From Epiperipatus broadwayi (lineage: Eukaryota; Onychophora; Udeonychophora; Euonychophora; Peripatidae), in assembly GCA_028023455.1 (NCBI GenBank), contig JAQFVV010006474.1:124001-188000 (forward strand): a DNA stretch of 64,000 bases, in the 5' to 3' direction. Shown here piece by piece: positions 13,139 to 27,364 of the stretch; position 1 is the stretch's first letter, and the number at the start of each line of letters is the position of its first letter. The notes under the pieces are model-generated. The model was given only the letters and a program-made list of their open reading frames with translations. It ran no database searches and was not told the origin of the DNA. A program made the position numbers and the translations under genes.

Positions 13139-13140
13139 AG

Positions 13141-14223
13141 CAGATTTAATTATTTCATGGGTTGTTTTTTGATAATTTTACATTATCCAACATGGCAACA
13201 TCCACACAAATCTCTCTTGCACAACTAGATTTCTTTCCTCACCATAACCCTGCCATAGATTTAGATATTTCACAAGTTGGATCAGATTGCAGGTTATTAA
13301 TAATTACTGAATTGTCATCATAATGGATAGTATTTTGGTTAGTAATATAGTCCATATTTAATTTTGTATTAAATTTAATAACTTTTCCCAAGCTTGAGAG
13401 CCTTCACAGAATTCGAGTGAGATGACTCTCTACTAATTAATATATTTTCATCGAAATTCTTAAATAAATTATTTGCAGCAAAAGTACCTTGTGTTTTATT
13501 TGTGCTTAATGATTTGAATTCTATGCAGGAATTGGGACTTATTACATTACTATTATGGTAAGTTATAATGTTATGACTTGGGCTCTGCTTAATTTCTTTA
13601 CGAGTCGTAATATTAATTTTTTTTCTTATTTAGATTGTAAGGAGTTTTAACATTAGTTTTGTTAGGAGAAACTGTTGATTTGAGTTTGAAACAGGTTTGT
13701 GATATTTTTGATACCTCAAAATGCAATTTAGAACTCTGATTAGGTGATACAGTGGTTTCTATTGACAATTCCACCACTTTGGAAATTATGCTTACAGTAA
13801 GGTCATTTACATGTACTTTAGAAACAGTGTCGTTTTTGCTAGAAATACTATTGATAGATTTTAGTATTTAATAAGATTAAAATTTAATGTTTGATACTTA
13901 GGCATGCTATGTAAATAGTAATTTTGGTGTGTATGGTTCTATTAGTATCAAAGTGAAATGCTCACAGTAGCTCAGCATCATGTTGTGAGATCACATGATG
14001 GATTGTTTAATAACAATTATTGTGCTAGTATGAGATAGTGATCATGTGATGTTTAGTGGTTTAACACCAATCCTGCCTAATAGGATAGTGGTGGCTATGG
14101 TTGTTAAAGAGCCAAAGACACCAAAATGTATGGGTGCTGAATTGAGTTCAGACCCATATGACTATATAAGCTATTGAGCTTGGATTGAAAATATTAATAG
14201 TGTTTTCAATTTCATTCTCATAG
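13141..14223. other. Unassigned; possible LINE 5' region
   Basis: The sequence is less AT-rich than its surroundings and lies directly upstream of the minus-strand LINE, so it may be its 5' untranslated region. It contains short palindromic stretches around 13960-14060 and a TATATAAG on the plus strand near 14164. No coding trail was recognised. Confidence 0.35.
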
Positions 14224-14462
14224 TTTTGTAGTTAAATAGAGTTAAAAGGTGGGTGCTGGAGGGTTGCATTAGATCCAAGATCCAGGTGCAGTGCTCTCAG
14301 ATCCAGGGCTCCTCACTGATGAAGGCCACAAGCCAGAAACTAGTCTGGGGATATTGGATGAGTAGGCACTAGATAGGGATTTTATGCACAAGCCTTCTGG
14401 CATCCATTGATTGCTCTTGTTAGCACAAGATGGCACTACTATATGGAGAGTTTTGCTTTGTT
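14224..14462. mobile_element. Single arm of the 15.6 kb-type MITE
   Basis: From the segment GCTCCTCACTGATGAAGGCC through CTAGTCTGGGGATATTGG to GCACAAGCCTTCTGGCATCC, this region closely matches the right arm of the palindrome at 15601-15932. The opposite arm is missing, so it is a half element or a rearranged copy. It happens to open a 114-codon minus-strand frame (14269-14613) that I regard as fortuitous. Confidence 0.7.
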
Positions 14463-15600
14463 TTGGATTGTTTAAATCATGTTGTGAGCCTGTGTCTATA
14501 TTATCATTTAGGCTCTCGTTAATGTTTCTATTTACTGAGTTCCCTAAATCCCTCATATAAACTGTTTTAACCAAATTAAAAGAATTACAAATATTTATAA
14601 TATGGTTTTGCATTCATTCTTTGGAGAAACTATTAACATTTGATATTTAGTTTGTATTAATTATATTTGAATTAACCTGAGCTTTCAACAGGTTTTTATT
14701 TTTCATATCTCACTCTAGGCCTTCCATAATGTTTTTGAAAATTTTTTTAACATAGTCTTTGATAGATTTACTAGAAGGATTTAGTTTGTAATAGAAGGAA
14801 TTATTTTTTTATTTAATATTATCAGATTTTGTTTTTTTATCAGGGTCATAATTTTTCTTTGTTTTTCTATTTTTAGCTTTTTTTTTTTGTTATAATATTA
14901 CAGCTATTCGCCGTATTCACAAATGGTTTGAAAATCATTTTACATTTTGGATTGTGGGCTGTGGTTCCCACATCCATTTGAATAATATGAATAAAAACAC
15001 ACCTAACTTAGTAGTTTTAGCTGTGTTCTTGCCTTGATGTCTGGTGGTTATCTGTATTTTAATGATTTGCAGTAGCTCAGTTAACGCACGGTCAACTCAA
15101 TCAGATGCCATCTTAACTGTTAATTATTTTATTTTTCTAGTGCTAAAAGTAGTTCCTTAATGATTTCATAAAAACTAAAAATTCAGTTGGCATTAATAAT
15201 TCCATGTTTATTAGTCAAAACTGAGTATTTCTTCAATTCATTATTATTAAATATTAGTAGCTGCATGCACAGATAAATGCCTAGAAAACACAGCTATTAT
15301 TACTGTTATTGCTTGCAGTTTTATGATGTCAACGAACAGGGAATCATATTTGATAACCTATTACCTACTCCTAATAAGTTAAAAATAGAACACTTACAAG
15401 CTTCTTAGGCAAATTAAATAAAATATAAATTATTCTTTAGGAAATACCATAAGAAATACTTTTAATAAAAGTGGAAGTTTCTTAAGAAATCATATCTAAA
15501 GACAGGAGATTACTAATTTTGTATTGCTAAAATAAAATTGTAGTAACTCCAGTAAAACATTACATGAACACCAGTTCTTATGCTTGCTCTTAACTGTTAT
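14463..15600. other. No gene seen
   Basis: AT-rich spacer between two MITE copies. T-rich runs occur at 14880-14890. A short GC-richer patch lies at 14940-15110 and shows no coding trail. Confidence 0.45.
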
Positions 15601-15932
15601 TAAAACAGGCAAAACTCTCTAAAGATATTGCCAGTGCAAGCCAGAGTAATCAATGGATCCCAGAAAGTTTGTACATAAAGTCCCCATCTAGTGCCTATTC
15701 ATCCAAAATCCCCACAATAAGACCTAGGTGAAGTGTTTTTAGATCCACTAAGACCTAGATGAAGTGTTTTTAGATCCAAGGCTCCTCACTGACAAAGGCC
15801 TCAAGCCAGAAACTAGTCTGGGGATATTGGATAAGTACTAGATGGGGATTTTATGCACAAGCCTTCTGACATCCATTGTTTACTCTGACTTGCACTGAGT
15901 GGCAATACATATAGAGAGATTTGCCTGTTTTT
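15601..15932. mobile_element. Palindromic MITE, about 330 bp
   Basis: The left end TAAAACAGGCAAAACTCTCT mirrors the right end AGAGAGATTTGCCTGTTTTTA, apart from small gaps. Both arms share ATGGAT, CCCCATCTAGT and a CCAGACTAGT-like block, giving arms of about 120 bp. A short direct duplication around TGAAGTGTTTTTAGATCC (15731-15779) lies at the centre. It encodes nothing. A single-arm relative is at 14.2-14.5 kb, and a faint one may be near 26.45 kb (GGGATATTGGATGAGTA). Confidence 0.75.
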
Positions 15933-16802
15933 ATCTCAAATAGAAATAAACTGAAAGCAAACTTAAATTACATAAAATTTATATTTTTAATTATAGGATA
16001 AAAATAACTTTAATATTAAATAACCATATAATTTATTAACAAATAGTAATAATCCTTAAAAAAATATCAGTCATTGAAAAACTTGTCTTAATTTGAGTAA
16101 ATAAAATTTAACAATTGTACTCTCATAACAAAATCTAGCCAGATAACAAATAGAACATTATACAATCATATTATTGTACAATTTATTCATTTATCTATCC
16201 TTTATTAGTATGTAATCACTATTTATTGTTAATAAAATTTTTGTTGAAATGAATAAAATTTAATAAACCAATTTATTAGATAAATATGCTGGATTAAAAT
16301 TAACAAAAAATGTTTCTATTATTTTTGTTATATTTATCTCTGTTTCATTAAATAATTTATGCATTCTAAATTATTATTATTATTAATACATTTCTTAATC
16401 CACTTTTAGAATGCTTTATACAGTTATTATGTCAATTATATTATAACAGTTTCGATTTGCCTCAACAATATTTTTCAGATCTATAATAAACATAAATACA
16501 AATACATGAACATTTATACAGAAATGCATAATTTTCACAAATATTTCAAACTATAAATTCCTCCTTTTAACCTATAGATACATGCTTTATTTACATATAT
16601 ACATATTGTGAAGGTTGCTAAAGTCGAGCCCACATGAACCTTAGCTACCTGAAATCTTGGATTTTTTTTTTATTAAGATATTAATATAATGTAAATAATA
16701 AGTTTTGCTAGAACACTTTTAAAAATCTAAATGTATAAGTAGTTATGACAGTGTAATAATTGTATATTAAATAGTGGAAATGACAGGTCATATACCATAA
16801 AA
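15933..16802. other. No gene seen
   Basis: AT-rich sequence without recognisable genes or internal repeats. Confidence 0.5.
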
Positions 16803-16810
16803 TCACACAA

Positions 16811-16854
<44 letters not shown>

Positions 16855-16855
16855 T
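16803..16855. repeat. Compound CA/TA microsatellite
   Basis: A (CA)n tract of about 27 bp runs straight into a (TA)n tract of about 26 bp. Confidence 0.95.
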
Positions 16856-16921
16856 AGTAGTAACATTCTAGTGTTTAATAATAAAAATATATGCAATGGT
16901 AAACTTCATACAAATTTATAT

Positions 16922-17787
16922 GTACCTGAGTGTCATTTTATGTGGGAGATAGGTTCCTCAAAAAATGTGTGCAAAAAAAATCGCACAAAAATAGACTTTA
17001 CTTACCTTGATTAATTGGGGATAGGTTCTGTAGTTTTCAGAAAAGCAAAGCAACAAGGAAAAATTACTTTAAAATTTGCATTAAAAAAATAAGAATATAA
17101 AGTATAACTAATAAAAAATTTCAAATATTTGAAAAAAAAGTACAAGACAAACTTTTCTTACTTGTTTTATTAACTACATTATTTAATTTTACATTTTTCA
17201 TACATATTTTAATAATTACCACTATTTGAAAATATGTGTTTGTTTGTGAACTGGTGAGATATTAGATTTGTCCCATGATGTACAACTAATGCCACTTTCA
17301 ATCTTGTGCTGTTAATGATTTTCTGTTTCTATATTAAAAAAAAGATTAAAATGAAAACAAAAAGAGTATACATTATCATTAGATAGATTATTTTCGGTTT
17401 ATAAAATCAATAAAATCTTCCTTATTATTTATTTTAAAAATCTAAAATAATATATATTTCTGTTAATATTTAATAAAATATGTTTTAAAAGTTTAAAATT
17501 TTTGAATATTTATTGTGATCTTTTTATACATAAGTATAAATCTATTGTTATTATTTACTCATTAGTATAAGTAGGTTATTAATGTTTCAGGTCATGTTCA
17601 CCTTAGCTGCTAATATAATGTTATATTTTTGAAAAAAAAAAATTTCAAGTCAAATTAAGTTATTAATCATTTAAATTGCTTGATATCTAATAAATATAGT
17701 GAAATGTGAAAGATATTAAGAAGAAACATGAATTGCATAACTTCAAAATCGCATTAAAATAATCAGCATAAAATGAGACCCAGCTGT
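16922..17787. mobile_element. Non-autonomous TIR DNA transposon, about 870 bp, TA-flanked
   Basis: The left end TACCTGAGTGTCATTTTATG (16923-16942) pairs with the right end, which reads CAGCTGGGTCTCATTTTATG on the minus strand (17767-17786). The next bases outside are TA on both sides. Ends of the CAG type inserted at TA are typical of Tc1/mariner and pogo-like transposons. The repeated block GGAGATAGGTTCC / GGGATAGGTTCTG lies inside. There is no transposase ORF, so it is a MITE-like deletion derivative. Confidence 0.6.
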
Positions 17788-17828
17788 ATATATATATATA
17801 TATATCAAATAATATAAGTATAATAAAA

Positions 17829-18023
17829 CAATTCACTAGAATAAAACCACAAAATTTTAAAAAATGCCTATATAAAATTATTTGCTATAGCCAGCTTCGA
17901 CATATTCCACCATCTTAAGTAAGATGGTGAAATATGTCGAAGCTGACTATAGCAAAGAATTTTAATCTTTCATTTTATATAGGCATGTATTAAAATTTTG
18001 TAGTTTTGTTCTAGTGAATTGTT
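17829..18023. mobile_element. Hairpin MITE, about 195 bp
   Basis: The ends AACAATTCACTAGAA and TTCTAGTGAATTGTT are exact reverse complements, and the arms pair almost throughout. The core around the centre reads CATCTTAAGTAAGATG with flanking GTCGAAGC and GCTTCGAC. The hairpin is squeezed between a TA tract (17787-17805) and a second TA tract (18024-18033) that opens the LTR-like repeat. No coding capacity. Confidence 0.8.
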
Positions 18024-18485
18024 ACATATATATGGTAACGGGCACATACGACGTTACATTATTTGTTTTTATTAAACATGAAAAAATAAAAGTTCACAAA
18101 TAAAACTTCTATTTTAAGAATTAAAAAGTGGAAATTAAAAAATATCATCTTAAACTCGTATATATATAAAATCGCACAGATAAAAAAAATTATTAAAATA
18201 AAACTTTATTAAAAATAGAAAAACTAAATCTTTCAACAAAAAGATTTAGAGATAAAAATATATCTTTAAGTTTGGAAAACACATTAATTAATCAGAAAAT
18301 GGAAATGATTGTTTTAATTAGTTAAAATGTAAACTAGCCTTGGGCATTTAAATGTATAAGCAATGGTCAGATAGGATAACAATAGAAACTAATGGCCAAT
18401 GAAAGAAATCCATCGGGAAATCAGACCTTCAATGGAAGGATCATCATCATCGATGATGTAATGTCCATTGGATCCTAAAGTTACA

Positions 18486-18493
18486 TATAAAAG
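18486..18493 (+). promoter_or_regulatory. TATA box of LTR-like copy A
   Basis: TATAAAAG followed by an A-rich stretch. The same position in copy B has TATAAAAAGG. Preservation in two otherwise diverged copies supports a real Pol II promoter reading into the repeat. Confidence 0.5.
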
Positions 18494-19972
18494 AAAAAGG
18501 GAAATAAAACTTTTGAGTGACTGAAGAAAATTTAAGTGAGGACTGAGATGTGTTAAGTCAGAGAGTTGGAGACGAAGGGATTGAAAGACACACTTTCAAT
18601 TCCTTCAGTTGTTAAAAAAAAATGAAATATCACTTTTCCTAAAAGAGGACCACAAGATCATCGGGGGATTTAACGATGAATAAATAAAATGGCCAACAGA
18701 ATACCAATCTTTTTAGGATGGCGTGGGAATTCACGTTCAAATGGCAAGCAATGGATAAAAAGGCACGTTTTAAAATCATAAGAACTTTTTGAACTCTAAG
18801 CTTTAAAAATATATAATTAATGAACATTTCTAAACACTAAGAACTTTAAAAATATAAACTTTCTCAGTATTTAAAAAAAAATAGAAATAGAATTCTATCT
18901 GACCAAACTAAATTATTTATTAATTAGTTATAATTTTAATTGGATGTATTTCTTTTGTAAAATCATTTCCATTTTTTTTTGTTCTTTTAAGTTTTTATTA
19001 TGATTTCTGTTTTTCGTTAAATTAAATTATATAAATGTTAAACTTAAGTCGGGCATGAATGGCTATATAGATTTGTAAAGTTTTATTAGGGGAGGGTAAT
19101 CTTAGGTTATTCGTTTCATAGTTGAATGGGGTCAATGGATTGGATATATTGGTGTAATTAGTAGATGTAGTACAAGATTCGCTACAGGCAGAATCGCTTT
19201 ATACACCGCACACTCTCATTTTGCCTACAGAAAGAATTATAAGATAGAGACCACAGTTCCTTCCTATGGAGTTTTTTTTATTGCTCTTATCATCAGATAG
19301 ATGTAGTAGTCCTATCTGATGAGAGGCAATTTCTTCTCTTAACTTATTGATGCTGTTGTATTCGTATTACATTGAACACATTGATATATCAGGTGGATTG
19401 ATGTTGGTTTAACTGCGAACTTTTGGCCTAAGGTTAAATAAAAGATAAAAAATTTCTTTTCAAATGCAATATATGTAGTCTATTCATACTTGACTCTCTA
19501 AATAAAAATGCATTAAATTTTAGTTGGGTATAGATGTTTGCATGGGTTCGTTATCGGTTAATTATGTTTTTTGGTTTTCATATTTGATCAAAATATATAG
19601 ACATTCGGTAAATACTGATACCTTATGGTGAGTATCTAAGATGTATTATTTCGGATCTCTTTTAAGTTATTGGTGTCTAAGCGGCATCTTATGATGAATG
19701 CTATTGGGTTTCTTATAAATTTCCCTCTGCATTTCCATCAATAACTTTATATTTTGATCGTTTATGTTTACTTTGAAATGTTTTTGACCGTGTAATCTAT
19801 ATAACCGATCTATACTCAACATTTATAAAACAAACTTTTATAAATCCATCTGTGTGAACTTATAAAATAAAAAATGTAAATTTAAATCTAAAATAAAAGT
19901 TAAGTTAGAATTTTAAAATGCTAAAGTAAACATACTAAAATAATAATGTTAAATTTTATATATAAGTGCGTA

Positions 19973-19978
19973 AATAAA
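19973..19978 (+). promoter_or_regulatory. Polyadenylation signal of LTR-like copy A
   Basis: AATAAA inside GTAAATAAAT; the same motif and context occur at 40799-40804 on the minus strand in copy B. It lies about 1.5 kb after the TATA box. Confidence 0.45.
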
Positions 19979-20248
19979 TGTTTGTGTGTTAATTACTGGC
20001 AGTGGCTTATTTTATTCTTTTTCTAAAAAAATATTCTTAGATAAGAATTTATTGTAAAAATATAAATCTATGCTGTTTCATTGAGCTAGTGACAATGGGC
20101 TAACGACTGGAATCAACCAATATATTTTTTTTAACTTACATATCTGCCTATATATAATTTTTTTCTAGATTCAAATGCCTAGTGGCACCCTGTAGTGCCG
20201 ATTACATTAAGTTTTTTCTCCAGATCATTATAATATATATATATATAT

Positions 20249-21897
20249 GAAAAACAAAAAACACAAGTTAAAAACTTGCATACACTTGTATTTATGACTA
20301 TAGATGGCGTTATACCAAAAACACCTTCAAGCGTTTGTTTACATAAATGTCAGAGTGAGTATTTCACTATCTCTAACCTAATTTCCACCTTCATATCATG
20401 ATTTCAAGCTATTTGCTATCGTCAGTGAAGGACAGGATTAAGAAACTAGATCTAAAACACAAACTCTGAGCGTTTAAGAAACAGTTTCTATTCAGCTTGC
20501 AAGCGTGAATCTTTTAGACACATAATGTCTTCAAACTCAGCATCGCATGCCAGATAGCTACATGGGTCTGATATCAGTTCAGCATCACCACATAGTAGAA
20601 GTCTCTGCTATATATATCATTGCAAGAAAGACCTCAAAGGTACATTTATGAAAAACAAAAAACACAAGTTAAAAACTTGCATATGCTTGTATTTATGACT
20701 ATAGATGACGTTATACCTAAAACGCCTTCAAGTGTTTGTTTACATAAATGTCAGAGCGAGTATTTCACTATCTCTAACCTAATTTCCACCTTCATATCAT
20801 GATTTCAAGCTATTTGCTATCGTCAGTGAAGGACAGGATTAAGAAACTAGATCTAAAACCCAAACTTTGAGCGTTTAAGAAACAGTTTCTATTCAGCTTG
20901 CAAGCGTGAATCTTTTAGACACGTAATGTCTTCAAACTCAGCATCGCATGCCAGATAGCTACATGGGTCTGATATCAGTTCAGCATCACCACATAGTAGA
21001 AGTCTCTGCAATATATATCATTGCAAGAAAGACCTCAAAGGTACATTTATTAAAATGCTCGAAGGTGTTTTTGGTATAATGCCATCTATAGTCATAAATA
21101 CAAGCGTATGCAAGTTTTTAACTTGTGTTTTTTGTTTTTCATAAATGTACCTTTGAGGTCTTTCTTGCAATGATATATATTGCAGAGACTTCTACTATGT
21201 GGTGATGCTGAACTGATATCAGACCCATGTAGCAATCTGGCATGCGATGCTGAGTTTGAAGACATTACGTGTCTAAAAGACTCACACTTGCAAGCTGAAT
21301 AGAAACCGTTTCTTAAACGCTCAGAGTTTGTGTTTTAGATCTAGTTTCTTAATCCTGTCCTTCACTGACGATAACAAATAGCTTGAAATCATGATATGAA
21401 GGTGGAAATTAGGTTAGAGATAGTGAAATACTCGCTCTGATGTTTATGTAAACAAATGCTTGAAGGTGTTTTAGGTATAATGCCATCTATAGTCATAAAT
21501 ACAAGCGTATGCAAGTTTTTAACTTGTGTTTTTTGTTTTTCATAAATGTACCTTTGAGGTCTTTCTTGCAACGATATATATTGCAGAGACTTCTAATATG
21601 TGGTGATGCTGAACTGATATCAGACCCATGTAGCTATCTGGCATGTGATGCTGAGTTTGAAGACATTACGTGTCTAAAAGATTCACGCTTGCAAGCTGAA
21701 TAGAAACTGTTTCTTAAACACTCAGAGTTTGTGTTTTAGATCTAGTTTCTTAATCCTGTCATTCACTGACGATAGCAAATAGCTTGAAATCATGATATGA
21801 AGGTGGAAATTAGGTTAGAGATAGTGAAATACTCGCTCTGACATTTATGTAAACAAACGCTTGAAGGTGTTTTTGGTATAACGCCATCTATAGTCAT
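20249..21897. repeat. Array 1 of the ~400-bp repeat: two units out, two units back
   Basis: Two direct units (starting at 20249 and 20648, period about 399 bp) are followed at about 21050-21057 by a switch of strand. Two reverse-complement units then run to 21897. Both outer ends lie on TA tracts. Each unit contains several short palindromes, for example GCTTGCAAGC, CAAGTTAAAAACTTG, ATCATGAT and CTGATATCAG, plus the landmarks ATAGATGGCG and CACATAGTAGAAG. Units within this array resemble each other more than those of the other arrays. A 60-codon frame recurs but is lost in the other arrays, so it is not a gene. Confidence 0.9.
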
Positions 21898-21902
21898 ATA
21901 TA

Positions 21903-24280
21903 TATATTGTAACCGAATAAAAAAATGACGAAACGAATTTACTATGATAGCTGATACAAATTTATAATTAATTAAAGAAAACACTAATCTAGGAATAAGA
22001 ATATGGAAATATATATCATATTTTATTTGAGCATCCACTTGTAACCAATCAAATATAACACCATAGCCTGTTGGCAACTATCATAAACATTAATTGAGTC
22101 ACACCAATAATGAGATAAATAAATTATCCCATTTCTCAACACACAAAATAAAAATGAAAATTAATGACTATCATCATTTAAGATCTAAAATATTTCGATA
22201 ATGGGAAGTCATTTTAACCAACAAAATATACTAGCCATTGTCATCAGATAAACCAATACTAGCTATAGCAACTGAATAAAATCACTGTAAAATCTAAGGA
22301 GTGCATTACGCTTATCTCCAATAATAGGTTCTTTTAACAAAGAATCCTTCCCATTTCTTTTTCCATATATATTAAGACCATTCATTTGCATATGCACACA
22401 TTAGCACTATTTATAATAACTTTAAAAATATCAAAGAAAGTTAATAATTTGAAAAAGGGACTTGATCACTTTTATTCAGCTTAGATAAGTACATGTGTTT
22501 TCCATGGGCACCACTAGAGATTGTTTTAAACCTAGATAAATCTTATCTGTCCATAGTGCACTGGGTTCAAACCCATTCGGTACATTTTTACTACACATGG
22601 CTTAGATGTCTAACAAACAAAAATGGCATTCTTATATTTTATCCATGTAAATAAAATTATAAGATCCCAAAACCATAAAATGTATATATTCAACACTCTT
22701 ATAGGTATTACTAGCTCAGTTTAAATATATTGTTGTACATATGCATGTATACTCTCACTAATGGCTTCCAATCACACACAGTGAATACCATTACTAAGTT
22801 ATATGGCCATTAAACCTAGTTACTTAATTTGCCTAATCATCATAATATAATGATGATGATGATGATTCCAGTCACAGCTTTTATAATTAACTCATAACAA
22901 CAAATTTATCTTTTATAAGCATATAGGCTCCTTTTTAAAAATCATTTTACGTTAAACTGGGATTTAATTATAATAATCACTAGCATTTATATACGTTTAT
23001 GATTATTTACTCAAAATACTTTTATAGTCAAAACTATGATTCAATCATCAATATTTAGCAATGATGATGAATGATCATCACAAATCTCACCACATGATAT
23101 TTAGCTTTTTAGAAACTCATATTTACTAAACATATTAATTATTTTTAAAATTGGATTTAATGATTATTATTTATTCAGCGATGATGGTGATCATAACTCT
23201 TGGGCACAACATAACTTTAGACTTTTATTATTAACATCTAATTAAAAAAAAACTTTGTTATATGTCAAACATAATCCTTAAACATCCTTATATATAAATC
23301 AATATTGTACAATTAACATTTACGAGCGATGTGATCAGTTAAAATGAAAGTATCAAGAGAAAAAAAATATATAACAATATTAATAACTATAACTCGGAAA
23401 CCAAATATGATATAATTATATTTATTCACACTCTTTTTTTATATAGATTAAATTACTAAATATACAATTGACTCAATTATATATATATAATTAAACAAAA
23501 TATCTTAATACTCTATGTGTAACCAACTATTTTTATATATCTGCTTTTGTTACTACATATTTTGAAATAAGTTAGCTTAAACTGACATAAAAAAAAATTC
23601 TATTGAATGCTTATTCAAGATTTCCCAACTTATTACATATCATAAAGGTAAATTTCATTTATGTAATGTGTGTGTTTTTTCATTACTTTCATACAAATGG
23701 GAAACCCTGCTCTTCAATTTTCTATATTTATATTAACTATACATAACCTATTTTGATGGGTTGGAATAAGCAGTCACACATGCACACACCCTGTGATATG
23801 TCAACATATATATTATGGAATAATACATAAATCACATATATAAAAAATATTATTGCAACTTTGAGCAAAAAAATAAATTATATCAAATTTAATATGCAAA
23901 ATTAAATAATAATAATAATAAAAACATTATAAAGCATATATTGATAGGTTGCTTAATTATCACATTGAATAAACAACAATAAAAAAACAATTTAGTATTA
24001 CAATATATAATAAAAAAATCACAAATAATTTAAAACTAAGTTTAATGAATTTAAACTGTATGTGTGCAATGTTATGTAGTATTGAGAATAACACATCAAT
24101 AAACAAACTCTCAATGTTTCTGTATCAAAAGAAAAAAAAATGCTTGACTTTAGAAATTAAAGTTTACTTTTAATAAGTAAATAAGAAAAATTTGTTAATT
24201 AAATTTAAAATTTGCCCATTCCATTTTAATTTCTTATTAATGTCCCAGGTTCAAATATCAAACCGGTTTCCCAATTTATA
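21903..24280. other. No gene seen; repeat-like start
   Basis: Immediately after the TA tract the sequence reads TGTAACCGAATAAAAA, the same kind of TTGT start seen after other TA tracts in the window. It may therefore be the end of another dispersed element. The rest is AT-rich. It includes a small GAT cluster at 22850-22866 and several repeats of ATGATGATGA around 23060-23190, with no coding trail. Confidence 0.4.
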
Positions 24281-24292
24281 GCTTCAACTGCT

Positions 24293-24419
24293 TGGTTTGC
24301 TTGTTCTTACCATTTTAAAAGAGTTATTGCAGATAATTTTAGATAAATATGAACTGGTTGTTTTTGGCTTGTTCCTACCATTTTAAAAATTATTGCAGAC
24401 ACTTTTAAATAGATGTGAA
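24293..24419. repeat. Two-copy tandem duplication, about 63 bp units
   Basis: TTGGTTTGCTTGTTCTTACC... (24293-24355) is repeated as TTTGGCTTGTTCCTACC... (24357-24419). Both are followed by CATTTTAAAA, TTATTGCAGA and a TTTTA...ATA block. Several substitutions and a 3-base gap separate the copies. Confidence 0.7.
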
Positions 24420-24956
24420 AAAAACTTTTAAAAAATGGACTTATAGATTAATCGATGTTGATTATATGGCTTTTATACATCTTCTTTCCTCTCTTCTTTT
24501 CTCTTCTCCCTCCATTTAAAGATGATGATCCTTTAATCAGCCAGGAGACAAAAAAGAAGCCTCTGAGATAGCATCTGTGGTTGGCTTGAATTCAGCCATT
24601 CTTTAGTTAATAGAGATCGGTATATGAGTCTACAGATAGACCAGTGAGCTAACCCATAGATGTAAGGCACCAAGGAACAAAAAATTGGCAAAATTAGCAT
24701 GGCATTCTGATTGTTTCACAAACAGTCAAAATATATAAAAGTACCATTGTATATTATTTTGCCAATTTCTTTTAAAGGATTCAATTTAGATCCATCTCTT
24801 TAAACTAATTTTGCTGTGAAATTATTTATATGTGCGCACATCTTTTTTATGCTGATTTTATAGCAAGAGTCATGTTTTCCTCTTTAATTTTTTTAAACAG
24901 AAAAAATAATCAATAGCTCCTTATGAGCTTAAAAAAGAAACAGATGAAAAAACTGC

Positions 24957-25195
24957 TGCTAATGCCTCTCTTTAACTGACCATCTTTTTTAACTTTAAAA
25001 CTGAATATTTAGCCAAAATAAACTGCCCATCACTTTAGCTTTTAAAAAAAAACTGAATCTTTTTAGCTTTAAAAAATAAAATAAAAACTGCCTTAAAACT
25101 GAATATTCTGCTCAAAAAAATTGTTTAACTTTAACTGCCCATCTCTTTAAAGTTTAAATAACTGCCCATCTCTTTAAGTTTAAAACAACTGCCTT
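24957..25195. repeat. Degenerate short tandem repeats around AACTGCCCATCTCTTTAA
   Basis: The motif AACTGCCCATCTCTTTAA or close variants occurs about five times in 240 bp, alternating with AAAACTGAATATT. Spacing is irregular. The block is a decayed minisatellite with no reading frame. Confidence 0.6.

Positions 25196-27364
<2,169 letters not shown>

Larger units (their letters stand above)
6640..13140 (-). mobile_element. Decayed EEP-type non-LTR retrotransposon (LINE)
   Basis: On the minus strand the domain order is that of a two-ORF LINE: Ser/Asn-rich N-terminal segment (12601-13138), ORF1 with a zinc knuckle (about 10.28-12.25 kb), AP-type endonuclease (about 9.7-10.05 kb), a linker, reverse transcriptase (about 7.9-9.2 kb) and a C-terminal tail (6.7-7.4 kb). 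Near the 3' end an AATAAA-type signal reads out at about 6645. Frames are broken many times and a TA tract splits the endonuclease from the RT. The 5' limit is uncertain; the element could extend to about 14.2 kb. A related copy is at 55.5-58.0 kb. The ORF1 style (knuckle after a fold-like domain) favours the Jockey/CR1/I group, but the clade is unresolved. Confidence 0.8.
18033..20231 (+). mobile_element. Long LTR-like repeat, copy A
   Basis: This 2.2 kb block is the reverse complement of copy B at 40532-42657, although well diverged. Shared landmarks in the same order are the GGTAAC-type start, a TATA box (18486), CATCGGGGGATTTAA (18659), GTCGGGCATGAATGGCTAT (19048-19066), GGAGGGTAATCTTAGGTTAT, TTCCTATGGAG, an AATAAA signal (19973) and TTACTGGCAGTGGC. 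Short ends of the type TGGTAAC...GGTACA, an internal promoter and a polyadenylation signal fit a long terminal repeat, so this may be a solo LTR. A non-autonomous element of another kind is also possible. The region matching the ORF of copy B is broken here. Confidence 0.6.

Noticed and set aside
13960-14230. Promoter with TATATAAG near 14164 reading on the plus strand
   Set aside because: No reading frame, splice signal or repeat start follows; TATA-like words are expected often in AT-rich DNA.
20620-22077. 60-codon frames repeated in both directions in array 1 (MQERPQRYIYEKQ...)
   Set aside because: They exist only because the ~400-bp unit is repeated. Arrays 2, 3 and 4 break the frame with small indels, so there is no sign of selection for a peptide.
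24476-24520. Pyrimidine-rich tract as a splice acceptor of a host gene
   Set aside because: No AG directly after it is followed by an open, biased frame; the downstream sequence is a decayed minisatellite.
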